This document shows, in pieces, positions 7,932 to 15,745 of a stretch of 46,193 bases of DNA. The stretch is from Bacteroidetes bacterium 4572_114 (GTDB taxonomy: Bacteria; Bacteroidota; Bacteroidia; Bacteroidales; 4484-276), in contig NIVA01000001.1 of NCBI GenBank assembly GCA_002254335.1, positions 1 to 46,193 of the forward strand, written 5' to 3'. The notes beneath the pieces were generated by a model. That model made no database searches. It was not told the origin of the DNA and saw only the letters and a program-made list of their open reading frames with translations. The position numbers were made by a program, and so were the translations under genes. Within the stretch, counting starts at the first letter, position 1; each line of letters starts with the position of its first letter.

Positions 7932-8231
7932 ATGATCGATTCTAATCAGATATTATTATATTTATCCTCAAACAAGGATCGTTTTAAAAAGGAATATCAT
8001 TTGATTAAAATTGGTGTCTTTGGCTCAATTGCAAGGGGTGAGCAAAATGATAAAAGTGACATCGACCTGATCGTTGATTTCGAAGATAACACTCCTGATT
8101 TATATTCGATTAAACAAAAATTGAAAAATGAAATTCAATCCAAATTTAACCTACCTGTAGATATTTGTAGGGGGAAATACATTAAACCTATTTTTAGAAA
8201 CCAAATTCTCACAGAGGTTATATATGCCTAA
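7932..8231 (+). CDS. mntA: MntA-type nucleotidyltransferase antitoxin
   Basis: 99 aa from the ATG at 7932. This is a minimal nucleotidyltransferase fold: strand IKIGVF, then G31-S32 with a 10-residue spacer to D43-x-D45 (GSIARGEQNDKSDIDLIVDF), and a later PVDIC strand. In MntA-HepT systems this enzyme transfers AMP onto a tyrosine of the HEPN toxin and so neutralises it. The stop codon overlaps the start of the HEPN gene by 8 bp, as is usual for the pair. The metal-binding GSx10DxD motif is intact. Because the downstream toxin carries a stop codon, this may be an orphan antitoxin. Confidence 0.87.
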   Translation: MIDSNQILLYLSSNKDRFKKEYHLIKIGVFGSIARGEQNDKSDIDLIVDFEDNTPDLYSIKQKLKNEIQSKFNLPVDICRGKYIKPIFRNQILTEVIYA

Positions 8232-8571
8232 GCATTCACATAAAGACTTTAGCAGCATTTTGAATATGCTTGATTCAATAAAAAAGATTCAGGATTATTC
8301 CGCAAAATTTAATAATGCTGATGATTTTTATTATGACTCCATTTCATTCGATGCTACAATGATGAATTTTATAGTAATTGGATAAATGGTATCAAAACTC
8401 TCAGATGATTTTTTATCGGAAACTGACAATTTAATTGATTGGCAAAAAGTTAAGGGATTTAGGAATATTATTGCCCATAATTACTTTGGGGTTGACGCAG
8501 AGGAAGTTTGGCAAATCATCAATGGGGACCTGATAAGTTTAAAAAAGAACCTTGAAAAACTTTCAAAATAA
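8224..8571 (+). pseudogene. hepT: HepT-type HEPN ribonuclease toxin interrupted by an in-frame TAA
   Basis: From the ATG at 8224 the frame reads 53 residues (MPKHSHKDFSSILNML ... MMNFIVIG). It then meets TAA at 8383-8385 and continues in the same frame for 61 more residues (MVSKLSDDFLSETDN ... NLEKLSK). Family members have IGE at this point, so a single GAA-to-TAA change explains the break. The downstream half keeps the catalytic RX4HXY motif (R80-NIIA-H85-N-Y87), where Tyr87 is the expected AMPylation target. The protein would be 115 aa if read through. It is either a true inactivating mutation or a base-call error. The reading frame is otherwise fully conserved. Confidence 0.82.
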
Positions 8572-8611
8572 TTATGATAGATTTATCACCGTTTAAACAA
8601 AATCTTTAATT

Positions 8612-8646
8612 AACTGTTATCATTCAGTTTGGTAACAGTTTTTTTT
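8612..8646 (+). terminator. Rho-independent terminator after hepT
   Basis: Stem AACTGTTA (8612-8619) pairs with TAACAGTT (8633-8640) and is followed by an uninterrupted run of T. It ends only 6 bp before the ATG of the metallophosphoesterase remnant. Confidence 0.75.
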
Positions 8647-8652
8647 AACTAC

Positions 8653-9826
8653 ATGAAGAAATCACTCAAAGTTATTGGGGCCGTAATATTCCTCGTCATT
8701 GCTTATCTTGTCGTGCTACAATTTTACCCGAAAAATGCAAGCAGGTTTCCGTTTCTTGCCATTGTATTTCTCGGCGACATCTATCTGTACCGAAGCGTAA
8801 AAAGCTGGATAAATGAACGAAAAGCCTTCTTGAAAAACTTTTTCAGGATATTGTACTGGATACCGTTAATGCTCCTGATCATCACCATTACCATCACTGT
8901 GTTATACCCTTCAAATTGGTGGGACGATGGTGTGAGGACATATATTTTTGGTTTCATTTTCATCGCTTATGCCTCAAAAATAATCCCCATACTGTTTTTG
9001 TTATTTGCTGATTTTATCTGCGGCGTGAGGTGGATAAACCACAAGGCAACACGGGCAATAGAAAAGAAACAAGACCTGCCAATAGGCCAAAAGATAACCC
9101 GTAGCCAGTTCCTGCAAAAAGCCGGATTAGTGTCGGGGGGGATTCTCGGTAGTTGGGCCAACCAACACCCCCTGGAAGATGCAGTTTCAAAAATAAACCA
9201 GCTTCAGCCCGACCTCGTATTTTTTACCGGCGACCTGGTAAACTACAAATCCAATGAAGCCTACAGGTTTGAAAATACTTTGAAAAAGCTGAAATCGAAA
9301 CATGGTATTTATGCTACGCTGGGCAACCACGATTATGGCGATTACACCCGATGGCCCTCCAAAGCTGCCAAAGAACAAAATATGACCGACCTCTACAAAT
9401 TTTACGAACGCCTGGGTTGGAAACTGCTGAACAATGAAAATTGGCGTAGAAAACTGGGGGGATTTTGGAAGGTTCCCAAAATATGGGGATATAGAAAAAG
9501 CCCTTATTGGAACTGAAGATGCCCCGGTTAAACTGTTACTTTCTCACGACCCGACACATTGGGAAAACATAATCAGTAAATATCACAAAGATATCGACAT
9601 CACTTTTGCAGGGCATACACACGGTTTCCAGTTTGGGATTGATGTGGGCAAGTTGAAGTGGAGCCCCGCCCAATGGGTTTATAAACGCTGGGCCGGCTTA
9701 TATGAAAATCCTGCCGCCACTGAAAAACCACAGTTTTTGTATGTTAACCGCGGCCTTGGTACCGTTGGCTACCCGGGGAGGATTGGCATTTTGCCGGAGA
9801 TTACTTTGGTTGAGTTGAGGGCTTAG
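8653..9826 (+). pseudogene. Membrane-anchored metallophosphoesterase, disrupted
   Basis: The first frame (ATG 8653) encodes about four N-terminal membrane helices (e.g. VIFLVIAYLVVLQF and LMLLIITITITVLY), then a calcineurin-like phosphoesterase with FTGDLV and LGNHDYG. It runs into junk after NNEN and stops at 9516. The second frame (from about 9434) continues the protein as GVENWGDFGRFPKYGD ... SHDP ... GHTHGFQFG ... LYVNRGLG. Two lesions are visible. The first metal motif DxH is missing at the join GGILGSW, consistent with an in-frame deletion. A second, out-of-frame join lies near 9434-9445. Four of five metal-binding motifs survive. Homologs are YkuE/YaeI-like phosphoesterases acting at the membrane. 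It is most likely inactive. Confidence 0.8.
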
Positions 9827-9832
9827 GGGAGG

Positions 9833-9908
9833 TTTGGTGTTCGGTGTTCGGTGTTCGGTGTTCGATGTCCGGTGTTTGATGTTAGATGTTTGATGTTAGA
9901 TGTTTGAT
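9833..9908. repeat. Heptamer tandem array TTyGrTG, about eleven units
   Basis: Ten complete units in exact 7-bp phase, then a partial one. They start TTTGGTG and three TTCGGTG, then TTCGATG, TCCGGTG, TTTGATG, TTAGATG, TTTGATG, TTAGATG and TTTGAT. It begins a few bases after the phosphoesterase remnant's stop and abuts an octamer array. Confidence 0.85.
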
Positions 9909-9915
9909 ATTTCAG

Positions 9916-9995
9916 CATTCAATAATTTAAGCATTCTTGCATTCTCGCATTTAAGCATTTCCCCATTTAAGCATTTCCCCATTCAATCATTCAAC
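9916..9995. repeat. Octamer tandem array CATTnnnn, ten units
   Basis: Ten consecutive 8-bp units: CATTCAAT, AATTTAAG, CATTCTTG, CATTCTCG, CATTTAAG, CATTTCCC, CATTTAAG, CATTTCCC, CATTCAAT and CATTCAAC. The last units encode the final Asn-Asp codons and the TGA stop (9983-9985) of the minus-strand gene. It is the same pattern as at 640-695. Confidence 0.85.
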
Positions 9996-11449
9996 TCAAA
10001 CCAATCCCTTACCAAAACAGTTTTGTCTTCCGGTTCTTTATGATGCCTGAACTCGTTGGTGGTATTATTGTATATATAATCCTTGCCCCAGGTTTTGTGG
10101 TTTTTTTGTACTTGTTTTATGGCATCGATAGTGAAATATAACTCATCGTTGGTCATGGTTGGATGGAGTGAAAGCCTGACCCAGCCTGGCTTTTTAGAAA
10201 GGTCGCCGTGATTGATCAGGTCGGTGATCTCTTTTGATTTGTCGTGGCTTACATCTAACAGGAAATGGCCATAGGTGCCGGCACAGGCACACCCTCCCCT
10301 TACCTGTATGCCAAACTTATCATTCAGAAGTTTTACAACAAGATTAAAGTGTAGGCCGTCTATATAAAAAGAAAATACTCCCAGCCTGTCGTGCACATTG
10401 TCGGCAAGGATGTGCAGACCTGGGATTTTCGACAATTCATCAAAGGCAATTTTCACTAACTCCTTTTCACGATCCTCGATATTTTCCACACCAATATCAT
10501 TTTTCAGCTCAATACAAAGTGCAATTTTAATAGCTTGCAGAAATCCCGGGGTACCTCCATCCTCGCGCAATTCGATATCATCAATGTACTTAAACTCGTC
10601 CCAGGGGTTGGTCCAATCAACAGTTCCGCCACCCGGGTTATCGGGGACCCGGTTGTTGTAAATTGCCGAATTAAAAATCAACACACCTGAGGTTCCCGGC
10701 CCGCCCAAAAACTTATGGGGCGAAAACATTATCGCATCCAGTGCCTCCAATGGATCATCGGGGTGCATATTCATCTCAACATACGGTGCCGAAGCAGCAA
10801 AGTCGATAAAACACAGCCCCCCGGCTTCGTGCATAAGCCTTGCCATTTTATGATAAGGCGTAGATACCCCCGTAACATTGGAACATGCGGTAAAGGAACC
10901 GATTTTCATTTTCCTGTCCTTATATTTTTCGAGTTCCTTACGCAGTTCATCAAGGTCAACTAATAAATCCTTATCCGGTTGCAACAACACTACGTCGGCA
11001 ATGGTCTCCAGCCAGGAGGTATGATTGGAATGGTGTTCCATGTGGGTAATAAAAACAACCGGCCTCTCTTCCGGGGGGAAACAATCTGCATCATCCATTT
11101 TTTGCATGGCCTTAAAGCCAAGTATCCGCTGGAATTTATTCACCACAGAAGTCATCCCCGAGCCTGCTGTTATAATTACATCATTGGGGCCGGCGTTTAC
11201 GTGTTCCTTTATTTTCTTCTGTGCCAGGTGGTAGGCTTTAGTCATCAGGGTGCCAGTTTCGCTGGTTTCGGTATGGGTGTTTCCCACAAAGGGGCCAAAC
11301 TTATAGGAGATTTTTTCTTCGATCGGGCCATAGAGCCTGCCACTTGCTATCCAGTCGGCGTAAAGTATTTTTTTTTCACCAAAGGGTGAAACAAAAGTTT
11401 GATCAATGCCGATAATGTTTTTTCTGTACTTCTCAAAATAGTCTTGCAT
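9983..11449 (-). CDS. Class V aminotransferase-fold PLP enzyme, cysteine desulfurase-like
   Basis: 488 aa. The PLP fold is plain. YADWIASGRLYGPIEEKI is near the N-terminus, TAGSGMTSVVNKFQR forms the phosphate-binding region, and THMEHHSN, IDFAASAPYVEM and SPHKFLGGPG follow, the last with the Schiff-base lysine. RGGCACAGTYGHF carries the cysteine loop that in desulfurases holds the persulfide. It is longer than IscS/SufS (~400 aa), mainly through an extended C-terminus, and resembles the selenocysteine-lyase/isopenicillin-epimerase-like branch. There are no suf or isc partners nearby, so the substrate is uncertain. It stands alone with its own promoter element. Its last codons lie in the octamer array. 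Confidence 0.85.
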   Translation of the reverse strand: MQDYFEKYRKNIIGIDQTFVSPFGEKKILYADWIASGRLYGPIEEKISYKFGPFVGNTHTETSETGTLMTKAYHLAQKKIKEHVNAGPNDVIITAGSGMTSVVNKFQRILGFKAMQKMDDADCFPPEERPVVFITHMEHHSNHTSWLETIADVVLLQPDKDLLVDLDELRKELEKYKDRKMKIGSFTACSNVTGVSTPYHKMARLMHEAGGLCFIDFAASAPYVEMNMHPDDPLEALDAIMFSPHKFLGGPGTSGVLIFNSAIYNNRVPDNPGGGTVDWTNPWDEFKYIDDIELREDGGTPGFLQAIKIALCIELKNDIGVENIEDREKELVKIAFDELSKIPGLHILADNVHDRLGVFSFYIDGLHFNLVVKLLNDKFGIQVRGGCACAGTYGHFLLDVSHDKSKEITDLINHGDLSKKPGWVRLSLHPTMTNDELYFTIDAIKQVQKNHKTWGKDYIYNNTTNEFRHHKEPEDKTVLVRDWFELND

Positions 11450-11510
11450 AGTAATGGGCGGTTTAAAAAGTTAGTGCAGTTGGCGGATCATGCTAAAAAT
11501 TTCATGAGAC

Positions 11511-11519
11511 GCAAAAGTA
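11511..11519 (-). promoter_or_regulatory. Bacteroidota -7 promoter element for the PLP enzyme
   Basis: On the minus strand this is TACTTTTGC, identical to the element before mntA, and 61 bp before the ATG at 11449. A clear -33 box is not seen. Confidence 0.55.
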
Positions 11520-11588
11520 CAATTTTAAAGATTAGGGGAGGTTGGGGGGAAGAAGAAGATTGATGAAATGGTGGTAGATTTATTTTTG

Positions 11589-11700
11589 GGCGGCTGAACC
11601 GGGCTTTCCGTTTGTAGTTGTCTCATGCCGGCTGGTTTTTGTAAGTGGTGCGTGGGCTTCGTTCCTCAGCCTCCGCCCACCAACAAAAACTACAGCCGCC
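11589..11700. repeat. Structured dispersed element with GGCGGCTG inverted ends
   Basis: A 112-bp block bounded by GGCGGCTG (11589-11596) and CAGCCGCC (11693-11700). Nested inside are GTTTTTGT (11635-11642) with ACAAAAAC (11683-11690), and GTGGGC (11652-11657) with GCCCAC (11675-11680). Single-stranded, it would fold into one long hairpin. The left half recurs at 4967-5035. No ORF is present. With the hairpin and terminator below, this explains the 400-bp gap 11450-11849. Confidence 0.7.
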
Positions 11701-11747
11701 ATTTTAACAAGCTACCACTTCAATCCCTGCCGCATCATCACTGCAAA

Positions 11748-11778
11748 TTCCCTTAGCGACTCAAAGTCGCTTAGGGAA
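11748..11778. other. Strong hairpin of unknown role
   Basis: TTCCCTTAGCGACT and AGTCGCTTAGGGAA are inverted copies (14 bp with one mismatch) around a CAA loop. There is no T-run on either side. It may be a transcription-stop, processing or REP-like site. Confidence 0.55.
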
Positions 11779-11801
11779 TAAAACAGAACTTGCCAAAAAC
11801 A

Positions 11802-11830
11802 AAAAAAGGCCTCGTAAAGAAGCCTTTTTT
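11802..11830. terminator. Bidirectional terminator downstream of the TapB-like gene
   Basis: AAAAAAGGC (11802-11810) pairs with GCCTTTTTT (11822-11830). A and T runs on both sides let it work in either direction. It lies about 20 bp after the stop of the minus-strand gene. Confidence 0.8.
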
Positions 11831-11849
11831 GTGATACAGTTGATCAATT

Positions 11850-12563
11850 TTATTTCTCGATCTTCGTCAATTCGGAGGAGCTGATTAGCTTTCCTTTCTT
11901 GTTATAAATCTCAGTTTTTACAATACCAATATCCTCAGCCAACCAGGTAACTTCAGAAGTAGTCATTTTCATAACAGCCTTAACTTCTGCATTCTGAGTT
12001 AACTTATGACACTCGAAAGTACCTGCCGGGGTTGTAATTGTTTCCTTCGCCACAACTTTACGGTTAGAAATATTTACCGTAACAGTCATCATCGGGAAAC
12101 CGTTGGTAAGTACTTTAACCGTTACCGACCCGTCAGGAAGCTGCCCGCCCACATTAAGTTCAGCAGGATAGTAAATATCCTCTCCGTCAACAATTACATC
12201 CATATCAGGGTTGCCCTCGTACTCCTCCATATTCATATCATTCATGTAATTATCAAGGTCGAAATAAAATTTCCCATCCTCACACCTTACTTCCATTTCC
12301 GACTTTACCTCATTTTTGCCTTTGGCATCCCGCGAACTTTGTTCGAATACAACTATTAGTGCGCCATCAACCTCATTCTTCTCAAGAATTTTCTGGGAGG
12401 TATATCCTGAAACTTTACCTTTTTTATCGTAATTGGTCATTTCAAGCAAGGTACCTTCCTCGGTGGGAAAATAAAATTTACACTCCTGGGCCGATAACCC
12501 AAAAGAAAAACCAGAACCAATAACAAAGAAGAATAAAAAAACCATGTATTTATTTGTATTCAT
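11850..12563 (-). CDS. Secreted TapB-like (DUF3108-type) beta protein
   Basis: 237 aa with a signal peptide (YMVFLFFFVIGSGFSFGLSA, then QECKFYFP). The mature part is an all-beta protein with a FPTEEGTLLEMTNYDKKGK opening, TPAGTFECHKLTQNAEV in the middle and WLAEDIGIVKTEIYNKKGK near the end. The ETPAGTF.C.K and GIVK.E patterns are typical of the TapB/DUF3108 group in Bacteroidota, whose molecular role is not established. It is a periplasmic or outer-surface protein. It lies downstream of enolase but between two terminators, so it is probably an independent unit. Confidence 0.65.
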   Translation of the reverse strand: MNTNKYMVFLFFFVIGSGFSFGLSAQECKFYFPTEEGTLLEMTNYDKKGKVSGYTSQKILEKNEVDGALIVVFEQSSRDAKGKNEVKSEMEVRCEDGKFYFDLDNYMNDMNMEEYEGNPDMDVIVDGEDIYYPAELNVGGQLPDGSVTVKVLTNGFPMMTVTVNISNRKVVAKETITTPAGTFECHKLTQNAEVKAVMKMTTSEVTWLAEDIGIVKTEIYNKKGKLISSSELTKIEK

Positions 12564-12592
12564 ATTTTCTAAATTTAAAGAGGAATAAAAAA

Positions 12593-12627
12593 AGAGGCAT
12601 CTGATTTTGTTAAAATCAAATGCCTCT
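12593..12627. terminator. Terminator after enolase
   Basis: AGAGGCATCTGATTTT (12593-12608) pairs with AAAATCAAATGCCTCT (12612-12627) with one mismatch and a GTT loop. The A-rich left flank gives a T-run for minus-strand transcripts ending after eno (stop at 12642). Confidence 0.85.
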
Positions 12628-12641
12628 AATAAATAAAATAT

Positions 12642-13931
12642 TTACTTAATGTATTTAAAATCTTTTCCGGGATAATAAGCTGCACCGCCCAACTGTTCTT
12701 CAATACGGATCAATTGGTTGTACTTTGCAATCCTGTCGCTACGGCTTGCCGAACCTGTTTTGATCAATCCGGTATTTAAAGCTACTGCAAGATCGGCAAT
12801 GGTAGTATCTTCGGTTTCTCCTGAACGATGGCTTATAACAGCAGTGTAAGCATTGCGGTAAGCAAGGTTTACAGCCTCGATAGTTTCGGTGAGGGTGCCA
12901 ATTTGGTTAACCTTTATCAGGATTGAGTTGCCAATCCCCATATCAATACCTTTCTGCAAACGTTTGGTATTGGTTACAAACAGGTCATCGCCCATAATTT
13001 GGATTTTACCGCCCATTTTTTCGGTCATCAGCTTCCACCCGTCCCAGTCGTCCTCGGCCATGCCGTCCTCAATCGAAATTATTGGATATTTCCCGGCCCA
13101 ATCTTTCCAGAAACCGACCATTTGTGCCGGAGTCAGTTTTTCGCCGGTTGACCATTTGAGATGGTACATATTTTCATCGGCAATATAGTACTCTGACGAT
13201 GCGGGGTCTAATGCCAGGTAGATATCTTCACCAGCCTTGTACCCGGCTTTATCAATTGCCTCTAAAATAACTTTAATGGCCTCTTCGTTGGACCCGAGAT
13301 TTGGGGCAAAACCGCCTTCATCACCTACATTGGTTGAATAACCATTATTTTTAAGTACTGCTTTCAGGTTATGGAACACTTCGGCGCCCATACGCAGGGC
13401 ACCGGCAAAAGTTGATGCGCCAACAGGCATGATCATAAATTCCTGGAAGTCGATGCTATTATCGGCATGTGAACCCCCATTAAGGATGTTCATCATGGGG
13501 ATTGGAAGCGTTGTGGCCCCTACCCCACCGAGGTAACGGTAGAGTGCTTGCCCCGTTTCGATGGCACCGGCATTGGCCGCTGCAAGCGACACACCGAGAA
13601 TGGCATTTGCGCCAAGGTTCCCCTTATTGTCGGTACCATCAATTTCCAACATTTTCTTATCAATCTCAACCTGATCGAGGATATAATAACCGTTCAGCTC
13701 CTCGTTGAGGATTGAATTTACATTATGCACGGCCTTAAGTACGCCCTTTCCAAGGTAACGTCCTTTATCACCGTCCCTAAGCTCCACAGCCTCGTGTACC
13801 CCTGTGGATGCGCCCGACGGAACTGATGCCCTGCCCATTATGCCGCTATCGGTAATTACCTCAACCTCAACGGTTGGGTTGCCCCTTGAGTCAAGTATCT
13901 GACGTGCATGGATATTTACAATTGTACTCAT
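12642..13931 (-). CDS. eno: Enolase
   Basis: 429 aa, the normal bacterial length. It converts 2-phosphoglycerate to phosphoenolpyruvate in glycolysis. Visible landmarks are ARQILDSRGNPTVEVEV at the N-terminus, the SGASTGVHEAVELRDGD loop, GDEGGFAPN (catalytic Glu region), ISIEDGMAEDDWDG and MGDDLFVTNTKRLQ (metal-binding acids), and ILIKVNQIGTLTET with the catalytic lysine, then ISHRSGETEDTTIADLAV. It lies just after rplQ but is separated by a terminator, so it is probably transcribed on its own as well as by read-through. There is no sign of disruption. Confidence 0.97.
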   Translation of the reverse strand: MSTIVNIHARQILDSRGNPTVEVEVITDSGIMGRASVPSGASTGVHEAVELRDGDKGRYLGKGVLKAVHNVNSILNEELNGYYILDQVEIDKKMLEIDGTDNKGNLGANAILGVSLAAANAGAIETGQALYRYLGGVGATTLPIPMMNILNGGSHADNSIDFQEFMIMPVGASTFAGALRMGAEVFHNLKAVLKNNGYSTNVGDEGGFAPNLGSNEEAIKVILEAIDKAGYKAGEDIYLALDPASSEYYIADENMYHLKWSTGEKLTPAQMVGFWKDWAGKYPIISIEDGMAEDDWDGWKLMTEKMGGKIQIMGDDLFVTNTKRLQKGIDMGIGNSILIKVNQIGTLTETIEAVNLAYRNAYTAVISHRSGETEDTTIADLAVALNTGLIKTGSASRSDRIAKYNQLIRIEEQLGGAAYYPGKDFKYIK

Positions 13932-13970
13932 TTATAAAATATTTTTTAGTTAATAATTCGTCTTTACATA

Positions 13971-14005
13971 AAAAAAGGATAAAACTTTTTAGAGCCTCAT
14001 CCTTT
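13971..14005 (-). terminator. Terminator at the end of the ribosomal-protein cluster
   Basis: On the minus strand AAAGGAT (14005-13999) pairs with ATCCTTT (13980-13974), followed by more T. It lies 35 bp after the rplQ stop and before eno. Confidence 0.65.
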
Positions 14006-14039
14006 CAAATTTTATTACATTATTTTAAGCGTTGCCCCT

Positions 14040-14699
14040 CTATTCAACTTTCTTTTCCGCTCCGTCACCTTTTTTTGGGCCTTCTTCTTTTGCTTTACCC
14101 TCTTCTGCCTTTTCTTCTTTGGCCGATCCCGCAACAGGTCCTTCTTCTGCTTTAGGCTCTTCGGTTACAGTTTCCGGTGTTTCTACAACATCAGAAATAG
14201 CTTCGTCTTTTACTTCTTCCCCGACTACAGCAGTTGTGGCTGCATTTTGGGAATCCTTAGGCTTGGATGATCCACCACCTCTTCTTCTTTTCCTCTTCCC
14301 GGCAGTTTTCGGGGCTTCTTTTTCGGCAGCGAGCATGTGCTCGTTATAATCTACCAGCTCTATGAAGCACATTTCGGCATTATCGCCAAGCCTGTTGGGC
14401 ATTTTAATTATCCTGGTATATCCACCCGGACGATCGGCCACTTTGGTTGAAACCTCCCTAAACAGTTCATTTACGGCTTCTTTGCTCTGAAGGTAGCTAA
14501 ACACCATCCTTCTCGAATGGGTCGTATCTTCTTTAGACCTTGTTATGAGTGGCTCGACATATGACCTTAAAGCTTTTGCCTTTGCCAGTGTGGTTGTAAT
14601 ATGTTTGTGCAATATCAATGATGTTGCCATATTAGACAGCATCGCCTTTCGGTGTGCGCTCGTCCTGCTTAAATGATTGAATTTCCTACGGTGTCTCAT
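14040..14699 (-). CDS. rplQ: 50S ribosomal protein bL17 with long acidic/basic C-terminal tail
   Basis: 219 aa. Residues 1-~115 are ordinary L17 (MRHRRKFNHLSRTSAHRKAM, then KAYVEP-like LRSYVEPLITRSKEDT and GGYTRIIKMPNRLGDNAEM). L17 binds 23S rRNA near the exit tunnel. The remaining ~100 residues are a low-complexity Ala/Glu/Lys/Val tail beginning near KRKRRRGGGSSKPKD and ending KKGDGAEKKVE. Extended L17 tails are common in Bacteroidota, but this one nearly doubles the protein. It follows rpoA by 7 bp and is the last gene of the cluster. Confidence 0.95.
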   Translation of the reverse strand: MRHRRKFNHLSRTSAHRKAMLSNMATSLILHKHITTTLAKAKALRSYVEPLITRSKEDTTHSRRMVFSYLQSKEAVNELFREVSTKVADRPGGYTRIIKMPNRLGDNAEMCFIELVDYNEHMLAAEKEAPKTAGKRKRRRGGGSSKPKDSQNAATTAVVGEEVKDEAISDVVETPETVTEEPKAEEGPVAGSAKEEKAEEGKAKEEGPKKGDGAEKKVE

Positions 14700-14706
14700 T
14701 TTTCAA

Positions 14707-15699
14707 TTATTCCTTATCTAATTTGTATTTCGAAACATTCATCCCAAACTCCAGGTTCTTTGCTTTAACCAATTCCTCAAGTTCGGTCAATGATTTTTTA
14801 CCAAAATTCCTGAATTTCAAAAGATCATTTTTGTTAAAGGCAACCAGCTCCCCCAAGGTTTCAACATCTGCAGCCTTGAGGCAGTTAAGTGCCCTGACCG
14901 AAAGATCCATATCAACTAATTTGGTTTTCAACAATTGCCTTACATGGAGTGAATTTTCATCAAATTCCTCTGTTACGTTTTTCTCTTCTGTTTCAAGGGT
15001 GATCTTTTCATCGGAAAAGAGCATAAAATGGTGGATCAATATTTTAGCTGCTTCCTGAAGGGCATCTTTTGGATGTATCGATCCATCAGAATCAATTAGG
15101 AAGATTAATTTTTCGTAGTCGGTTTTTTGTTCTACCCTTACATTCTCCACATTAAACTTTACATTCTTGATGGGAGTATGGATTGAGTCGATGGCAATAG
15201 TGCCCATCGGGGCGTTCAGCACCTTATTTTCTTCAGCTGGGACGTAGCCCCTGCCTTTGTTTATGGTAAGCTCGATGGACAGCTTAACTGTAGGTTCCAT
15301 ACTGCAAACAACTACATCGGGATTAAGTACTTGAAACACCGATAGGTACTTATTAATGTCACCTGCCCTAAAGGTATCTTGCCCTGAAATTACAATATGT
15401 ACTTTTTCGCTGACCTCTTCCTCGACAAGCCTCTTGAACCGGATTTTTTTTATGTTCAGAAGTACTTCGGCCACATCCTCTAATACTCCTTTAATGGTAG
15501 AAAATTCCTGTTCAACTCCTTCGATCCTAACAGTTGTAATTGCAAAGCCCTCCAAAGATGACAGAAGTATCCTGCGCAAGGCATTACCGATGGTTATACC
15601 GAACCCGGGCTCCAAAGGGCGAAATTCAAATTTGCCTTTGAAATCATCAGATTCAAGCATTATCACTTTATCCGGCTTTTGAAATGCTAAAATTGCCAT
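14707..15699 (-). CDS. rpoA: DNA-directed RNA polymerase alpha subunit
   Basis: 330 aa. The N-terminal assembly domain is recognised by FEFRPLEPGFGITIGNALRRILLSSLEG and by GRGYVPAEENK. A flexible linker around residues 235-250 leads to the C-terminal DNA- and activator-binding domain, with LVDMDLSVRALNCLKAADVE, FRNFGKKSLTELEE and LVKAKNLEFGM. The subunit nucleates polymerase assembly, and its C-terminal domain contacts upstream promoter DNA. The usual placement between rpsD and rplQ is kept. Confidence 0.97.
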   Translation of the reverse strand: MAILAFQKPDKVIMLESDDFKGKFEFRPLEPGFGITIGNALRRILLSSLEGFAITTVRIEGVEQEFSTIKGVLEDVAEVLLNIKKIRFKRLVEEEVSEKVHIVISGQDTFRAGDINKYLSVFQVLNPDVVVCSMEPTVKLSIELTINKGRGYVPAEENKVLNAPMGTIAIDSIHTPIKNVKFNVENVRVEQKTDYEKLIFLIDSDGSIHPKDALQEAAKILIHHFMLFSDEKITLETEEKNVTEEFDENSLHVRQLLKTKLVDMDLSVRALNCLKAADVETLGELVAFNKNDLLKFRNFGKKSLTELEELVKAKNLEFGMNVSKYKLDKE

Positions 15700-15745
15700 A
15701 ATTTAAACCTTTAGCTTTTAAATGTTAATTTATTATCAAAGAATC

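Noticed and set aside
7932..8571. A new two-gene defence system
   Set aside because: The motifs (GSx10DxD and RX4HXY) place it in the known MntA-HepT family. Only the interrupted toxin is unusual.
9833..9995. CRISPR-like array or coding repeat protein
   Set aside because: Units are 7 and 8 bp without spacers. The arrays are non-coding except for the last codons of the neighbouring gene.
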